19,292 bases of DNA from DAIRET01 sp036795455 (GCA_036795455.1 DAIRET010000039.1:1-19292), one strand, 5' to 3'; shown: positions 7,690-16,563, numbered from the stretch's first letter. Translations and numbers: made by a program. The notes: generated by a model not told the origin, from the sequence alone.

Positions 7690-8577
7690 CTATCTTTGAA
7701 ATTTTTTCTCTATCTCTCTTTTAATTTCATTCATTACCCACTGTGGAGTGGATGTTGCACCTGTTATACCAACAGATTCGGCTTCATCGAACCAGGACCA
7801 TTCGATTTCTTCCACTGATTCTATGAAATATGTATTGTGGTTTTCCTCTTTACATATTTGATATAAAACTTTTCCGTTACTGCTTTTTCTTCCAGCAGAA
7901 AAGACTATAATATCATTTGTTCTTGCAAATTCTCTTAATTTTTTCTCTCTGCCTGAGACCTGTCCGCATATTGTATCTTTCGCGTGAAATTCAACGGCTA
8001 CTTCTTCAATACTGCCTATAACAAGTTCATTTACTTTTTCTTTGAGTGATGCTGCAATTTTAGCAAATTCGTCTTTATTCATTGTTGTCTGCGAAAAAAG
8101 AACTGTTGGCTTTTTGAAATCAATTTTTGCCAATGCTTCTTCAAGGTTTAATACAACAATTGCAGTATCTTTTGTTACACCTCTTAATCCTATAACTTCA
8201 GCATGGTCTTTTTTTCCGTAAATTACAACCTGGTAGTCTTTATCTACAAACTTCCGGATTCTTTCCTGTACTTTAGTTACAACCGGACAAGTTGCATCAA
8301 CTAATTCAATCCCGTACTTAAGTGCCTTTTCATAAGTTGAAGGCGGCTCTCCGTGTGCTCTTATTAGAACTCTGCTGTTAGGCGGTAATTGCTCGAAATC
8401 GTCTACGGAAATTGTTTCCAAACCAAGTTTACGCAGCCTTTCAACTTCAACTGCATTATGAATTACATCGCCAATGCAATACATTTTTGGTGTTGACTTA
8501 AGTTCATTTTCAGCAAAATCTATCGCTCTTACAACACCCCAGCAGAACCCGGCTGATTTATCAATATTTACTTTCAT
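7690..8577 (-). CDS. ispH: 4-hydroxy-3-methylbut-2-enyl diphosphate reductase IspH
   Basis: The last MEP-pathway enzyme. Its 4Fe-4S cluster reduces HMBPP to IPP and DMAPP in the cytoplasm. I place the start at ATG 8577 (295 residues). This puts the first cluster cysteine at position 12 (KSAGFC), as in E. coli, with the others at Cys97 and Cys204. A TTG at 8610, overlapping the cmk stop, would add 11 lysine/isoleucine-rich residues with no family counterpart. Substrate-binding motifs are present: IGDVIHN, RAHGEP, HAEVIG (Glu127 is the proton-donor equivalent), SSNG and GATSTP. It is paired with cmk upstream and lies ahead of rpsA. No SD is visible at either start. ispG, the preceding pathway step, is at the right end of the window. 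Confidence 0.95.
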   Translation of the reverse strand: MKVNIDKSAGFCWGVVRAIDFAENELKSTPKMYCIGDVIHNAVEVERLRKLGLETISVDDFEQLPPNSRVLIRAHGEPPSTYEKALKYGIELVDATCPVVTKVQERIRKFVDKDYQVVIYGKKDHAEVIGLRGVTKDTAIVVLNLEEALAKIDFKKPTVLFSQTTMNKDEFAKIAASLKEKVNELVIGSIEEVAVEFHAKDTICGQVSGREKKLREFARTNDIIVFSAGRKSSNGKVLYQICKEENHNTYFIESVEEIEWSWFDEAESVGITGATSTPQWVMNEIKREIEKKFQR

Positions 8578-8606
8578 TTTCAATTTTTCAATTTCTATTG
8601 AAAACT

Positions 8607-9293
8607 TCAAAAAGCTGGTTTTTGTTCCAGAACTTCTGAAACTTTATTAAGAATAACTTCAACCTGTTCATCTATCGATAGGTTTGAAGTATCAACTTCA
8701 ATATAATCATCACCTTTTTTTAGAGGACTGACTTCTCTGGAAGAATCAATCTTGTCCCTTAATGAAAGATTATCTCGAATTTCATTTACAGGTATCTCTT
8801 TACCTTTTTCATTAAATTCTTTAGCTCTTCGTACAGCTCTTTCATCAAGCGAGGCGGTTAAAAAAACTTTTAATTCGGCATCCGGAAATACTACAGTACC
8901 AATATCTCTTCCCTCCATCACAACTCCCCCATTAAGCCCCATCTGTCTCTGCTTATTTACAAGTTCTTTTCGTACCTCTTCAATTGTACTTACATCACTT
9001 ACATTTTGATTAACTTCAAAAGTTCTTATCTGTTCAGTGATTTCATTTCCGTTAGCAAAAACGCGGGTCAGCCCGTTACCGAATTCAAGTTTGATATCCA
9101 GTGATTTAGTGAGATTTATTATTTCGCCGGAATTATCCAAAATATTATTCTGAATTGAAAGATAGGTAACAGCCCGGTACATTGCACCGGTATCAATATA
9201 ATTATACCCTAAGCGGCTGGCAACAAGTTTTGCGGTTGTACTTTTTCCCGAACCGGCAGGTCCGTCTATAGCTATCTTAATCTGTTTTTTCAT
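8607..9293 (-). CDS. cmk: Cytidylate (CMP/dCMP) kinase
   Basis: It phosphorylates CMP and dCMP with ATP, supplying CDP/dCDP for RNA, DNA and phospholipid synthesis. The P-loop GPAGSGKST is at residues 11-19. It is followed by the substrate-binding DTGAMYRAV (about 34-42), MEGRDIGT with the conserved R/D pair, and the lid region with RRAKEF. At 228 residues it matches the family. It lies 85 bases after dnaX and just before ispH. In many bacteria cmk, ispH and rpsA cluster, as here. A Bacteroidota-type promoter match ends about eight bases before the ATG, which would give a leaderless or nearly leaderless mRNA. No SD is visible. Confidence 0.96.
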   Translation of the reverse strand: MKKQIKIAIDGPAGSGKSTTAKLVASRLGYNYIDTGAMYRAVTYLSIQNNILDNSGEIINLTKSLDIKLEFGNGLTRVFANGNEITEQIRTFEVNQNVSDVSTIEEVRKELVNKQRQMGLNGGVVMEGRDIGTVVFPDAELKVFLTASLDERAVRRAKEFNEKGKEIPVNEIRDNLSLRDKIDSSREVSPLKKGDDYIEVDTSNLSIDEQVEVILNKVSEVLEQKPAF

Positions 9294-9300
9294 AAGGTTA

Positions 9301-9334
9301 CAAAAATAACTATAACGCCCCTTTTTTCCAATAA
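9301..9334 (-). promoter_or_regulatory. Candidate Bacteroidota-type promoter of cmk
   Basis: On the - strand TTATTG (9334-9329), a 20-base spacer, then TATTTTTG (9308-9301), an exact fit to TAnnTTTG. The predicted start would fall at or next to the cmk ATG at 9293, so the mRNA would be nearly leaderless. That is a reason for caution. Confidence 0.45.
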
Positions 9335-9378
9335 AATTTCTTTGATTTTATCTTATTTTCTGAAGAAACCTGGCAGAA

Positions 9379-11040
9379 TTAATAAATCTCTTCCCCGCCT
9401 AATTCTTCAATAATTGTCTTAACCAATGGATTTTCCGCAGCTTTTTTTCGAATAGGTCTTGATATCGGCTGCCTGTTCTGCTCGGTTGTTATTTCATTTT
9501 CAAGAATTTGAGATGGGGAAGGTTCAATAATTTTGAATGAAAGTTTTTTACCGAAAAATTCAATTGTTTTTCTTGATAAATATTCCTGGTTTTGTTTCTG
9601 CTCAAATATAATTCTTCCAGCATCATCGCGAATTGTTACATTAATTTCATTTCTTTCCAATCCAATTGGAGAAATTTGACTTAAAATTGGTCCGAAGACG
9701 AGACTTTTTTCATGTTTTATTGAATCAACAAAATTTTCCCAGTTTTCCATTACATTTTTAAAACTGAACAATGACTCCGGTATTTTTTCCGAGATTCTAT
9801 CAACTTTTTCTTTCGGTGGGAGGATAACTCTTTCCTCTGTTTTTATTTCATTAGCCGAAACAGGCTTTGCTTTAGTTTCAACTTTCTTAGTCGAAAATTC
9901 ATTGGCATCCGGATTTTTATCGATTTTATTTAAAAGATTGCTAATTGTTTCTGTTTTTTCAAGACCTATAATATGAAGTATAGCTACTTCCAGTTTAAGT
10001 TTATGATTTTGAGAAAATCTTAATTCTTGAACGGTTCTTGTAAGGAAATTCAAAATGCGAAGCAGATCACCTTCAGAAAAAGAATTCTCATAATTCATAT
10101 ACATAGTTTTATACTGGTCGGCTGTTTCTATTAGATTACTATTCTTAGAAACAATAACTGTAGTAATATTTCTGAAATGCTCAATTAGACCATCTGAAAA
10201 ATCTATAAAATTCCACCCGTTTTTATAAATAGTATCTGTTATTTCGAAAGCAGCGGAAAAGTTTTTGCTTAATACAGCATCTGAAATTTTGAAATAAATC
10301 TCTTCATCAATCAGGTTGAAGATTTTTACAACTTCGTTGTATTCTACTTTGTTACCGCAAAAAGCAACGGCTTGGTCAAAAAAACTTTCGGCATCCCTCA
10401 ATCCGCCGTCTGCCCTTTTTCCGATTATCGATAATGTTTTATCATCAATTTGAATTTGTTCCGAGTCCGCAATTTCCTGTAATAATTTTTTTATCATAGC
10501 TAATGGAATTCGGCGGAAATCATACCTTTGGCATCTTGAGATAATAGTGGATGGAACACGATGGACATCAGTAGTAGCGAAAATAAAAACGGTATGTGCC
10601 GGCGGTTCTTCCAGTGTTTTAAGAAAAGCATTGAAAGAATCTTTTGTGAGCATATGAACTTCATCTATAATATAGACTTTATACTTCCCTTTCGACGGAG
10701 CATATTTAACCGATTCCCGTAATGACCTTACTTCATCAATTCCCCTATTGGACGCAGCATCAATTTCAATAATATCCATTAACTGTAAATTTTGAATTGA
10801 GAGACACATTGCGCAATTATTACACGGCTCACCGTTTGAGGGATTCAAACAGTTAATCGCTTTGGCAAGAATTCTTGCCGTAGTAGTTTTACCAACACCC
10901 CTTGGACCAGTTAATAAATAAGCATGTGCAACCCTTCCGCTCATAACCGCATTTTTAAGAGTTGTAGTTATATGTTCCTGCCCTACAACATCATCAAATT
11001 TTTGCGGGCGGTATTTTCTTGCAGTTACTACAAAAGACAT
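9379..11040 (-). CDS. dnaX: DNA polymerase III subunit gamma/tau
   Basis: The clamp-loader ATPase that organises the replicative polymerase. The AAA+ domain is complete: Walker A GPRGVGKT (45-52), a zinc module Cys64/Cys73/Cys76/Cys79, Walker B IIDEVH (124-129), sensor 1 ATTD, and the arginine-finger motif SRC (168-170). The helical clamp-loader domains II-III run to about residue 370. A divergent K/E-rich tail (about 380-553) corresponds to the tau-specific region. At 553 residues it is shorter than E. coli tau (643) but usual for these phyla. No convincing programmed frameshift site to make gamma was seen. It begins nine bases after the fRMsr gene in the lon operon. SD is weak (AGAGAG). Confidence 0.95.
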   Translation of the reverse strand: MSFVVTARKYRPQKFDDVVGQEHITTTLKNAVMSGRVAHAYLLTGPRGVGKTTTARILAKAINCLNPSNGEPCNNCAMCLSIQNLQLMDIIEIDAASNRGIDEVRSLRESVKYAPSKGKYKVYIIDEVHMLTKDSFNAFLKTLEEPPAHTVFIFATTDVHRVPSTIISRCQRYDFRRIPLAMIKKLLQEIADSEQIQIDDKTLSIIGKRADGGLRDAESFFDQAVAFCGNKVEYNEVVKIFNLIDEEIYFKISDAVLSKNFSAAFEITDTIYKNGWNFIDFSDGLIEHFRNITTVIVSKNSNLIETADQYKTMYMNYENSFSEGDLLRILNFLTRTVQELRFSQNHKLKLEVAILHIIGLEKTETISNLLNKIDKNPDANEFSTKKVETKAKPVSANEIKTEERVILPPKEKVDRISEKIPESLFSFKNVMENWENFVDSIKHEKSLVFGPILSQISPIGLERNEINVTIRDDAGRIIFEQKQNQEYLSRKTIEFFGKKLSFKIIEPSPSQILENEITTEQNRQPISRPIRKKAAENPLVKTIIEELGGEEIY

Positions 11041-11049
11041 TTTTTCTCT

Positions 11050-11538
11050 CTATAAAATTTTCTGAACTAAATAATCAATTACCTTTTCGAGGTAAGTTTT
11101 ATCAATATCATCAAATGAATTGTATGCATAGCTATCTAAATCAAGCACTCCAAACAGTTCGTCATTCTTAACAATAGGAATTACAATTTCGCTTTTTGAG
11201 CGGGTATCACATGCAATATGTCCTGGAAATTTTTCTACATCCGGGACAACTATAGTTTCTCTATTCTTAGCAGCTAAGCCGCATACTCCCTTACCGATTT
11301 CAATATTTGTGCATGCAAGATTACCTTGAAACGGTCCAAGATAAAGTTTCTGTCCGTCGTAAAGATAAAACCCAACCCAGCTAATTCTTTCAAATGTACT
11401 TTTAAAAATTGCCGTTAAGTTTGAAAGCGATGACATAACATTATCCTCTTTGATTATTAAAGAATCAATTTGAGATAATAATGCTTTGTATTTTTGCTCT
11501 TTATCACCAACAGGGGCTGCAAAGCTTGCACTATTCAT
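11050..11538 (-). CDS. msrC: Free methionine-(R)-sulfoxide reductase (GAF-domain fRMsr)
   Basis: It reduces free Met-(R)-sulfoxide with thioredoxin as electron donor. The 162-residue protein is a single GAF domain. Cys76, Cys86 and Cys110 keep the same 10 and 24 residue spacing as the E. coli enzyme (Cys84/94/118), in the contexts LACTNI, GKGVCG and FPGHIACD. The conserved SEIVIP strand follows. This cysteine pattern separates it from signalling GAF proteins. Its ATG overlaps the lon stop as ATGA, so translation is probably coupled. dnaX follows nine bases downstream. No SD is visible. Sharing a transcript with the Lon protease suggests an oxidative or protein-damage theme, which is inference. 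Confidence 0.92.
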   Translation of the reverse strand: MNSASFAAPVGDKEQKYKALLSQIDSLIIKEDNVMSSLSNLTAIFKSTFERISWVGFYLYDGQKLYLGPFQGNLACTNIEIGKGVCGLAAKNRETIVVPDVEKFPGHIACDTRSKSEIVIPIVKNDELFGVLDLDSYAYNSFDDIDKTYLEKVIDYLVQKIL

Positions 11539-14000
11539 TTTTTTGTTTTCTTACTTTTCTTACTTAAAGCAGAAGGTTTGAATTCTACGCAAAATACGTA
11601 TGGTATTGCTTCTTCAACCTTACTTACAGGAATAATATTCAATCCTTCTTTTATTCTGGGTTGAATTTCTTTTATATCTATTTCATTTTCCTTCGGAATT
11701 AAAACGGTTGAAATGCCATTCCTTTTAGCTGCTAATAGCTTTTCATTCAAACCTCCAATTGGCAGAACGTTACCTCTAAGTGTAATTTCACCTGTCATAG
11801 CAACGTCTCCATAAACAGGAATTCCTTTAAATGCCGAAAGCATTGCCATTGTCATTGTTATCCCGGCAGAAGGACCATCTTTCGAGATAGCACCTTCTGG
11901 TATATGAATATGAATCTCTTTTCCCTGATAAAAATCAGTATGTAGTTTAAATAAAGTAGAATTCGACCTAATGTAGCTCAATGCCGCTTGTGCAGATTCT
12001 TTCATTACTTCTCCAATCTGCCCGGTTAAAGTTAATCTTTCCTGCCCGGACATTATTGAAACGTCTACAATCAGAATCTCGCCACCGACACTCGTCCATG
12101 CAAGACCGGTACAGCTTCCTACTTTCTGCTCCTTAACAAACTTCTGATGTTTGAATTTAGGAACTCCTAAAAATTTTTCGAGTTGTTTTACAGTAACGTG
12201 ATTCTCATTACCGTTCTCTTTCAGCTTTTTCTTTTGGGATTCTTTAAGAACAATCTCTTTAGCAAGTTTTCGGCAGATTGTTGCAAGCTCTCTTTCAAGA
12301 TTTCTTACCCCGGCTTCCCGCGTGTACTCGGAGACTATTGCTTTTAATACAGAGTCACTTATTACAACATTTTTATCATCCAGTCCATGTGATTTTATCT
12401 GTTTAGGAAGAATATGTTTTTTAGCTATTTCAATCTTATCAAATTCAAGATAACCCGGTAACTCAATAATTTCCATCCTATCCTGAAGCGGCAATGGAAT
12501 GTTATACCTAACATTTGCAGTAGTAATAAACATCACCTGGGATAAATCGTAATCAACTTCAAGGTAATGATCCTGGAAAGTATGATTCTGTTCCGGGTCA
12601 AGTACTTCGAGCATAGCTGAAGAAGGATCACCTCTAAAGTCAGCGCTCAGTTTATCAATTTCATCCAATAAAATTACCGGATTAATTGTTCCTGCCCGTT
12701 TCATAACCTGGACTATTTTCCCCGGCATAGAGCCGATGTATGTTCTGCGATGACCGCGTATCTCCGCTTCATCACGCACTCCGCCGAGACTTATCCTAAC
12801 AAACTCACGTCCAAGAGCACGCGCAATTGATTTACCAAGTGAAGTTTTACCCACTCCGGGAGGACCGACAAAACATAAAATCTGCCCACGCATATTCTTA
12901 ACGAGATTAAGAACTGCAATATGCTCAATAATTCTATCCTTCGGTTTTTCAAGACCATAATGGTCTTCGTCAAGAATTTTCTGAACATGTTTAATATCAA
13001 GTTTATCCTTCGATTTTTTATGCCACGGAACATCAACCAGCCAATCAAGATAATTTCTTAGTACAGTAAACTCTGGTGAAAGAGTAGGAATCTTTTTCAG
13101 CTTATTCAATTCTTCCAATGCTCGTTCATTGGCAAGCTGCGGCATTTTTGCTTTTTTTATCTTTTCCTTCAGTTTATTGAACTCTGATGTTCCTTCTTCA
13201 TCATCACCAAGCTCATCCTGCAGAATTTTTATCTGTTCCTGAATTATAAACTTCCTTTGTGTTTTGGCTATGTTCTCCTGAACTTTATTATCAATCTCTT
13301 TTTCAATTTTCAGAATATCTATTTCACTATTCAGAAGTTTAATTAATTCATAATACTGCTCTTTGATATCGATTTTTGAAAGAATTTTTTGTTTATTCTC
13401 AATTGACTGACTTACATTTGCAGCAGCATAAAATAGTTTCCTATCCGGTTCTTCAATTGTATCGAATGAGGTTACAGCCTCCTGGGGGATATTCCTGTTT
13501 ATTTTTACATAATCTCTGAAGAGTTGACTCATCTGCCTCATAAGGGCATTCATTTCGTGGTCGCTCTCAATAAAAGGGAGTATCACTTTTATTTTTGCTT
13601 CAAAAAAATCTTTTTTATTTGTGAATTCTACAATTTGTCCCTGCAGCATTCCATCCACAAGGATTTTCATTAATCCGTTAGGAAGTTTTAGCATCTGTAC
13701 AATTCTGGCTACTGTTCCTTCTCTATATATATCCGCAGCTTTCGGGTCATCTATATTGGATTTTTTTTGGCTTGCAAGAAAAATGTATTTACTCTTCTCA
13801 ATAGCATAATTGGCTGCTCTTATCGATTGTTCCCTGCCAACCAGTACGGGAAAAATCATATAAGGGTAAATTACAATATCTCTTAAAGGTAAGACCGGAA
13901 TAATTTCCGGTATATCGTCAATTAATGATTTGTTTGTTTTTTGACCGTTATATTCTTCCGGCTCTATCAAATCTAATTCTCCATCTTTTTTCAAATTCAT
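11535..14000 (-). CDS. lon: ATP-dependent protease Lon (LonA type)
   Basis: A soluble AAA+ serine protease that degrades misfolded and regulatory proteins. Numbered from the chosen ATG at 14000 (821 residues): N-terminal LON substrate domain about 32-235; coiled coil about 236-305; Walker A GPPGVGKT 379-386; Walker B ILLDEIDK 443-450; and the protease domain with catalytic Ser711 (KDGPSAG) and Lys754 (GGLNEKLLAAK). An upstream in-frame ATG at 14030 would add MPEFILIYCN, which looks unlike the acidic N-terminus of relatives, so the inner start is preferred. No SD is visible at either. It is the first gene of an apparent lon-fRMsr-dnaX operon and is divergent from suhB. The tail is lysine-rich. 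All catalytic residues are intact. Confidence 0.95.
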   Translation of the reverse strand: MNLKKDGELDLIEPEEYNGQKTNKSLIDDIPEIIPVLPLRDIVIYPYMIFPVLVGREQSIRAANYAIEKSKYIFLASQKKSNIDDPKAADIYREGTVARIVQMLKLPNGLMKILVDGMLQGQIVEFTNKKDFFEAKIKVILPFIESDHEMNALMRQMSQLFRDYVKINRNIPQEAVTSFDTIEEPDRKLFYAAANVSQSIENKQKILSKIDIKEQYYELIKLLNSEIDILKIEKEIDNKVQENIAKTQRKFIIQEQIKILQDELGDDEEGTSEFNKLKEKIKKAKMPQLANERALEELNKLKKIPTLSPEFTVLRNYLDWLVDVPWHKKSKDKLDIKHVQKILDEDHYGLEKPKDRIIEHIAVLNLVKNMRGQILCFVGPPGVGKTSLGKSIARALGREFVRISLGGVRDEAEIRGHRRTYIGSMPGKIVQVMKRAGTINPVILLDEIDKLSADFRGDPSSAMLEVLDPEQNHTFQDHYLEVDYDLSQVMFITTANVRYNIPLPLQDRMEIIELPGYLEFDKIEIAKKHILPKQIKSHGLDDKNVVISDSVLKAIVSEYTREAGVRNLERELATICRKLAKEIVLKESQKKKLKENGNENHVTVKQLEKFLGVPKFKHQKFVKEQKVGSCTGLAWTSVGGEILIVDVSIMSGQERLTLTGQIGEVMKESAQAALSYIRSNSTLFKLHTDFYQGKEIHIHIPEGAISKDGPSAGITMTMAMLSAFKGIPVYGDVAMTGEITLRGNVLPIGGLNEKLLAAKRNGISTVLIPKENEIDIKEIQPRIKEGLNIIPVSKVEEAIPYVFCVEFKPSALSKKSKKTKK

Positions 14001-14030
14001 ATTGCAATATATCAAAATGAATTCAGGCAT

Positions 14031-14100
14031 TCAAGGAATCAATTCCGGTAACTTTCTTAATTTTGCATAGTAAATAATTAATTTTAATACAGGATTTTTA
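14031..14100. promoter_or_regulatory. Divergent lon/suhB intergenic region
   Basis: A short A+T-rich gap must hold the control signals of both genes. On + there is TAATTTTG (14058-14065), an exact TAnnTTTG match, about 35 bases before suhB but without a clear TTG 20 bases upstream. The suhB SD AGGA is at 14091-14094. A 12-base inverted repeat GGAAT-CA-ATTCC (14035-14046) lies just upstream of lon and could be an operator. No matching - strand promoter for lon was recognised. Confidence 0.4.
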
Positions 14101-14877
14101 ATGATAAATAGAATTAAAGAAATCTGCATGGAAACAGGCGAGATTATCAGAGCCGGTTTCGGAAAAAACTTCTCGGTAGAGTTTAAAACAAATGAATCTA
14201 ATCTTGTAACCGAAATCGATAAAAAAGCAGAAACCCATATTTTGAACTTTATTAAAAAGAATTACCCTTCGCATGGAATTCTATCAGAAGAAAGCGGTGA
14301 ATTCAATAACAATTCAGAGTATCTTTGGGTAGTTGACCCGCTTGACGGAACAACTAATTTTGCGCATGGACTACCGATATTTGCTATTTCCATAGGTGTA
14401 CAAAAGAGCGGAGAAACCATTGCCGGAGCTGTTTACGATGTAATGAGAGATGTATTCTATTCTACCGAATTAGGCGGTGGCGCATTTGAGAATGATTCGA
14501 AAATTTCAGTCAGTAGTAATCACAACTTCAGAAGGAGCGTTCTTGTAACCGGTTTCCCGTATAATATTGCGGATAACCCGGATAACGCTATTGAGTTATT
14601 TATTCATTTTTTGAAAACCACAAGAGCAGTTAGAAGACTCGGTTCCGCTGCAATTGATTTGTGTTATACTGCCAAAGGTGTTTTTGATGCGTTCTGGGAA
14701 GTTAATCTTCACCCATGGGACGTGTGTGCCGGCAAATTACTGGTTGAAGAAGCAGGTGGAATTGTTTCCGGATTTCATGGAGAAAAAATCGATATTTTCT
14801 CTAAACGAATCTTGGCTACCAACAAGAAGCTTAATTCGAAAATGGTTGAAGAAATAAATAAAATAATTAAAACTTAG
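14101..14877 (+). CDS. suhB: Inositol-1-monophosphatase family protein (SuhB-like)
   Basis: A Mg-dependent, Li-sensitive-type phosphatase that hydrolyses inositol monophosphates and related sugar or nucleotide phosphates. At 258 residues it has the usual family length. Metal ligands are visible: Glu in LSEESGE (about 64-65), Asp79 and Asp82 in DPLDGTTNF (79-87), and Asp207 in PWDVCAGKLLVEEAGG. The family's GSAAIDL motif is at 181-187. It starts at ATG 14101 with SD AGGA six bases upstream. It stands divergent from lon and ahead of the class V aminotransferase, with a 98-base gap. Substrate cannot be fixed from sequence: inositol phosphate, fructose bisphosphate or PAP are all possible in this superfamily, and inositol phosphate is the default. 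Confidence 0.9.
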   Translation: MINRIKEICMETGEIIRAGFGKNFSVEFKTNESNLVTEIDKKAETHILNFIKKNYPSHGILSEESGEFNNNSEYLWVVDPLDGTTNFAHGLPIFAISIGVQKSGETIAGAVYDVMRDVFYSTELGGGAFENDSKISVSSNHNFRRSVLVTGFPYNIADNPDNAIELFIHFLKTTRAVRRLGSAAIDLCYTAKGVFDAFWEVNLHPWDVCAGKLLVEEAGGIVSGFHGEKIDIFSKRILATNKKLNSKMVEEINKIIKT

Positions 14878-14913
14878 AGCGGTGCTTGAGTGCTGTTTGT
14901 AATATAATATTCA

Positions 14914-14942
14914 TTGAACCACATGATATTATTTTTTATCTT
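14914..14942 (+). promoter_or_regulatory. Candidate promoter of the class V aminotransferase gene
   Basis: TTGAAC (14914-14919), 17 bases, TATCTT (14937-14942). Read as Bacteroidota type, this is TTG, 20 bases, TATCTTGA, with the last two positions off consensus. The start codon is 33 bases beyond. The same TTG-to-box spacing is seen upstream of cmk and nif3. Confidence 0.35.
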
Positions 14943-14975
14943 GAGTACAAAATATTTTAACGAATTGATTGTAAT

Positions 14976-16445
14976 ATGAACCTTGAACAATATTTTAACG
15001 AGAATTTTAGACCGTATATAATCGGAATTGATAAATCCTTCAAATCACCTTACGGTGAAAAAAAGCTGATTTATGCAGACTGGATTGCCAGCGGAAGAAT
15101 GTATAAACCCATTGAAGATAAAATTGCTGAGCTTTTTGGTTCGATGGTAGGTAATACGCATACTGAAACAAGTTTTACGGGAACAGCAATGACCCGCTCC
15201 TACCATTATGCGCGTGAATATATTAAAAAACATTGTAACGCGAGCAAGGAAGATGTAATTATTACTGCCGGTTCGGGCATGACGGGAATGGTAAACAAAC
15301 TCCAGAGAATTCTCGGTTTTAGAGTTCCGGAACAATTAAGCGGCTTTATGAATCTCCCTGAAGAACTTCATCCTTTAGTATTGATTTCGCATATGGAACA
15401 TCATTCAAACCAGACTTCATGGATTGAATCAATTGCAAAAGTAAAAATCATTCCACCTGATGATAACGGACTTGTTGATCTTAACCGGTTTGAAGAATAC
15501 CTTGAAAAGAACAAAGAGAGAAAACTTATTATAGCTTCCGTTACAGCAGCTTCCAATGTTACCGGGGTTACTACGCCCTATCATAAAATAGCCAAACTTG
15601 TTCATCGTTACGGCGGTTTCTGTTTTGTTGATTTCGCGTGTTCGGCTCCTTATGTGGAAATAAATATGCACCCGGATGACCCGGAAGAAAAACTGGATGC
15701 AATATTTTTCTCTCCGCACAAATTTCTTGGTGGTCCAGGTACTTCAGGAGTTCTCATTTTCGACTCAAAATTATATCACAACCGGGTTCCAGATCAACCA
15801 GGCGGCGGTACTGTTGATTGGACGAATCCCTGGGGTGAACATAAATTTGTCAATAATATTGAAGCTCGTGAAGACGGAGGTACTCCTGCATTTATTCAAA
15901 CTATCAAAGCTGCACTTTCAATTAAACTAAAAGAAAAGATGAAAACCGAGTACATTCTTGCACGCGAAGAAGAACTAATTAATATTGTATTTGACGAGTT
16001 TGAAAAGATCAGAGGGTTACATATTCTTGCAGGTAATGTAAGGCACAGACTTGGAGCTATATCTTTTTATGTAGAAAACGTCCACTACAACCTTATTGTA
16101 AAATTATTAAACGATAGGTACGGAATTCAAACTCGAGGCGGATGTTCTTGTGCAGGAACATACGGACATTACTTATTAAACGTCTGCCCCGTTACTTCAA
16201 AATATATTGCTGATAAAATTGAAAACGGCGACCTCTCTGATAAACCGGGTTGGATTAGGCTTTCAATTCATCCGACTATGACCAATGATGAAGCTTATTT
16301 TATTACAGCAGCAGTGAAAGAAATTGTTGAAAAAATAAATGAATTCCAGGATGATTATTTTTATGATGCCAATAGAAATGAGTTTGTAAACAAAAACCAG
16401 AATGATGGGGAGCTTTACAAAGAAGAAGAATGGTTTACTCTGTAA
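14976..16445 (+). CDS. Class V aminotransferase-fold PLP enzyme (cysteine desulfurase-like)
   Basis: A 489-residue fold-type I PLP enzyme. Lys249 in SPHKFLGG is the Schiff-base lysine. Asp219 (FVDFACSAP) should pair with the pyridine nitrogen, and His142 in MEHHSN stacks on the ring, as in SufS/NifS relatives. Near the C-terminus RGGCSCAGTYGH has Cys390 and Cys392 close to where SufS-type desulfurases carry their catalytic cysteine, so desulfurase or selenocysteine lyase chemistry is possible. It is about 80 residues longer than SufS, with extra sequence in an insert around 110-135 and an acidic C-terminal extension (about 455-489). No suf genes are adjacent, so it is not clearly part of an Fe-S assembly operon. 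Start ATG 14976 has no SD. Exact reaction is unknown. Confidence 0.85.
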   Translation: MNLEQYFNENFRPYIIGIDKSFKSPYGEKKLIYADWIASGRMYKPIEDKIAELFGSMVGNTHTETSFTGTAMTRSYHYAREYIKKHCNASKEDVIITAGSGMTGMVNKLQRILGFRVPEQLSGFMNLPEELHPLVLISHMEHHSNQTSWIESIAKVKIIPPDDNGLVDLNRFEEYLEKNKERKLIIASVTAASNVTGVTTPYHKIAKLVHRYGGFCFVDFACSAPYVEINMHPDDPEEKLDAIFFSPHKFLGGPGTSGVLIFDSKLYHNRVPDQPGGGTVDWTNPWGEHKFVNNIEAREDGGTPAFIQTIKAALSIKLKEKMKTEYILAREEELINIVFDEFEKIRGLHILAGNVRHRLGAISFYVENVHYNLIVKLLNDRYGIQTRGGCSCAGTYGHYLLNVCPVTSKYIADKIENGDLSDKPGWIRLSIHPTMTNDEAYFITAAVKEIVEKINEFQDDYFYDANRNEFVNKNQNDGELYKEEEWFTL

Positions 16446-16493
16446 AGACATGAATCTTATATTAGTATTTCAAGTCATTCTATGTATTGGGTG

Positions 16494-16545
16494 AAAACTG
16501 AAAATAGAACCGGGATTACATTTTACCCGGTCCACTTTCAGTTTA
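16494..16545. terminator. Convergent (bidirectional) terminator-like hairpin
   Basis: Nested arms AAACTGAAA (16495-16503)/TTTCAGTTT (16536-16544) and ACCGGG (16509-16514)/CCCGGT (16526-16531) surround an 11-base loop, with a small internal bulge. The gap lies between the aminotransferase gene (+) and the zinc-ribbon gene (-). Each strand has only a short T run, part of it in the stem, so a shared terminator is likely but not textbook. Confidence 0.6.
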
Positions 16546-16563
16546 AAATTAAATGTTGAATTC

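Noticed and set aside
9430..10500. A-rich runs in dnaX (near 9437 and 10485) as programmed frameshift sites for gamma
   Set aside because: The 10485 run is in the ATPase part, too early for gamma. The 9437 run is near the very end. Neither has the A-AAA-AAG type slip codon pair plus a visible downstream hairpin at the domain III/IV border.
14654..14857. Reading frame inside suhB in another frame
   Set aside because: It lies wholly within the conserved suhB C-terminal coding region and has no start signals or recognisable product.
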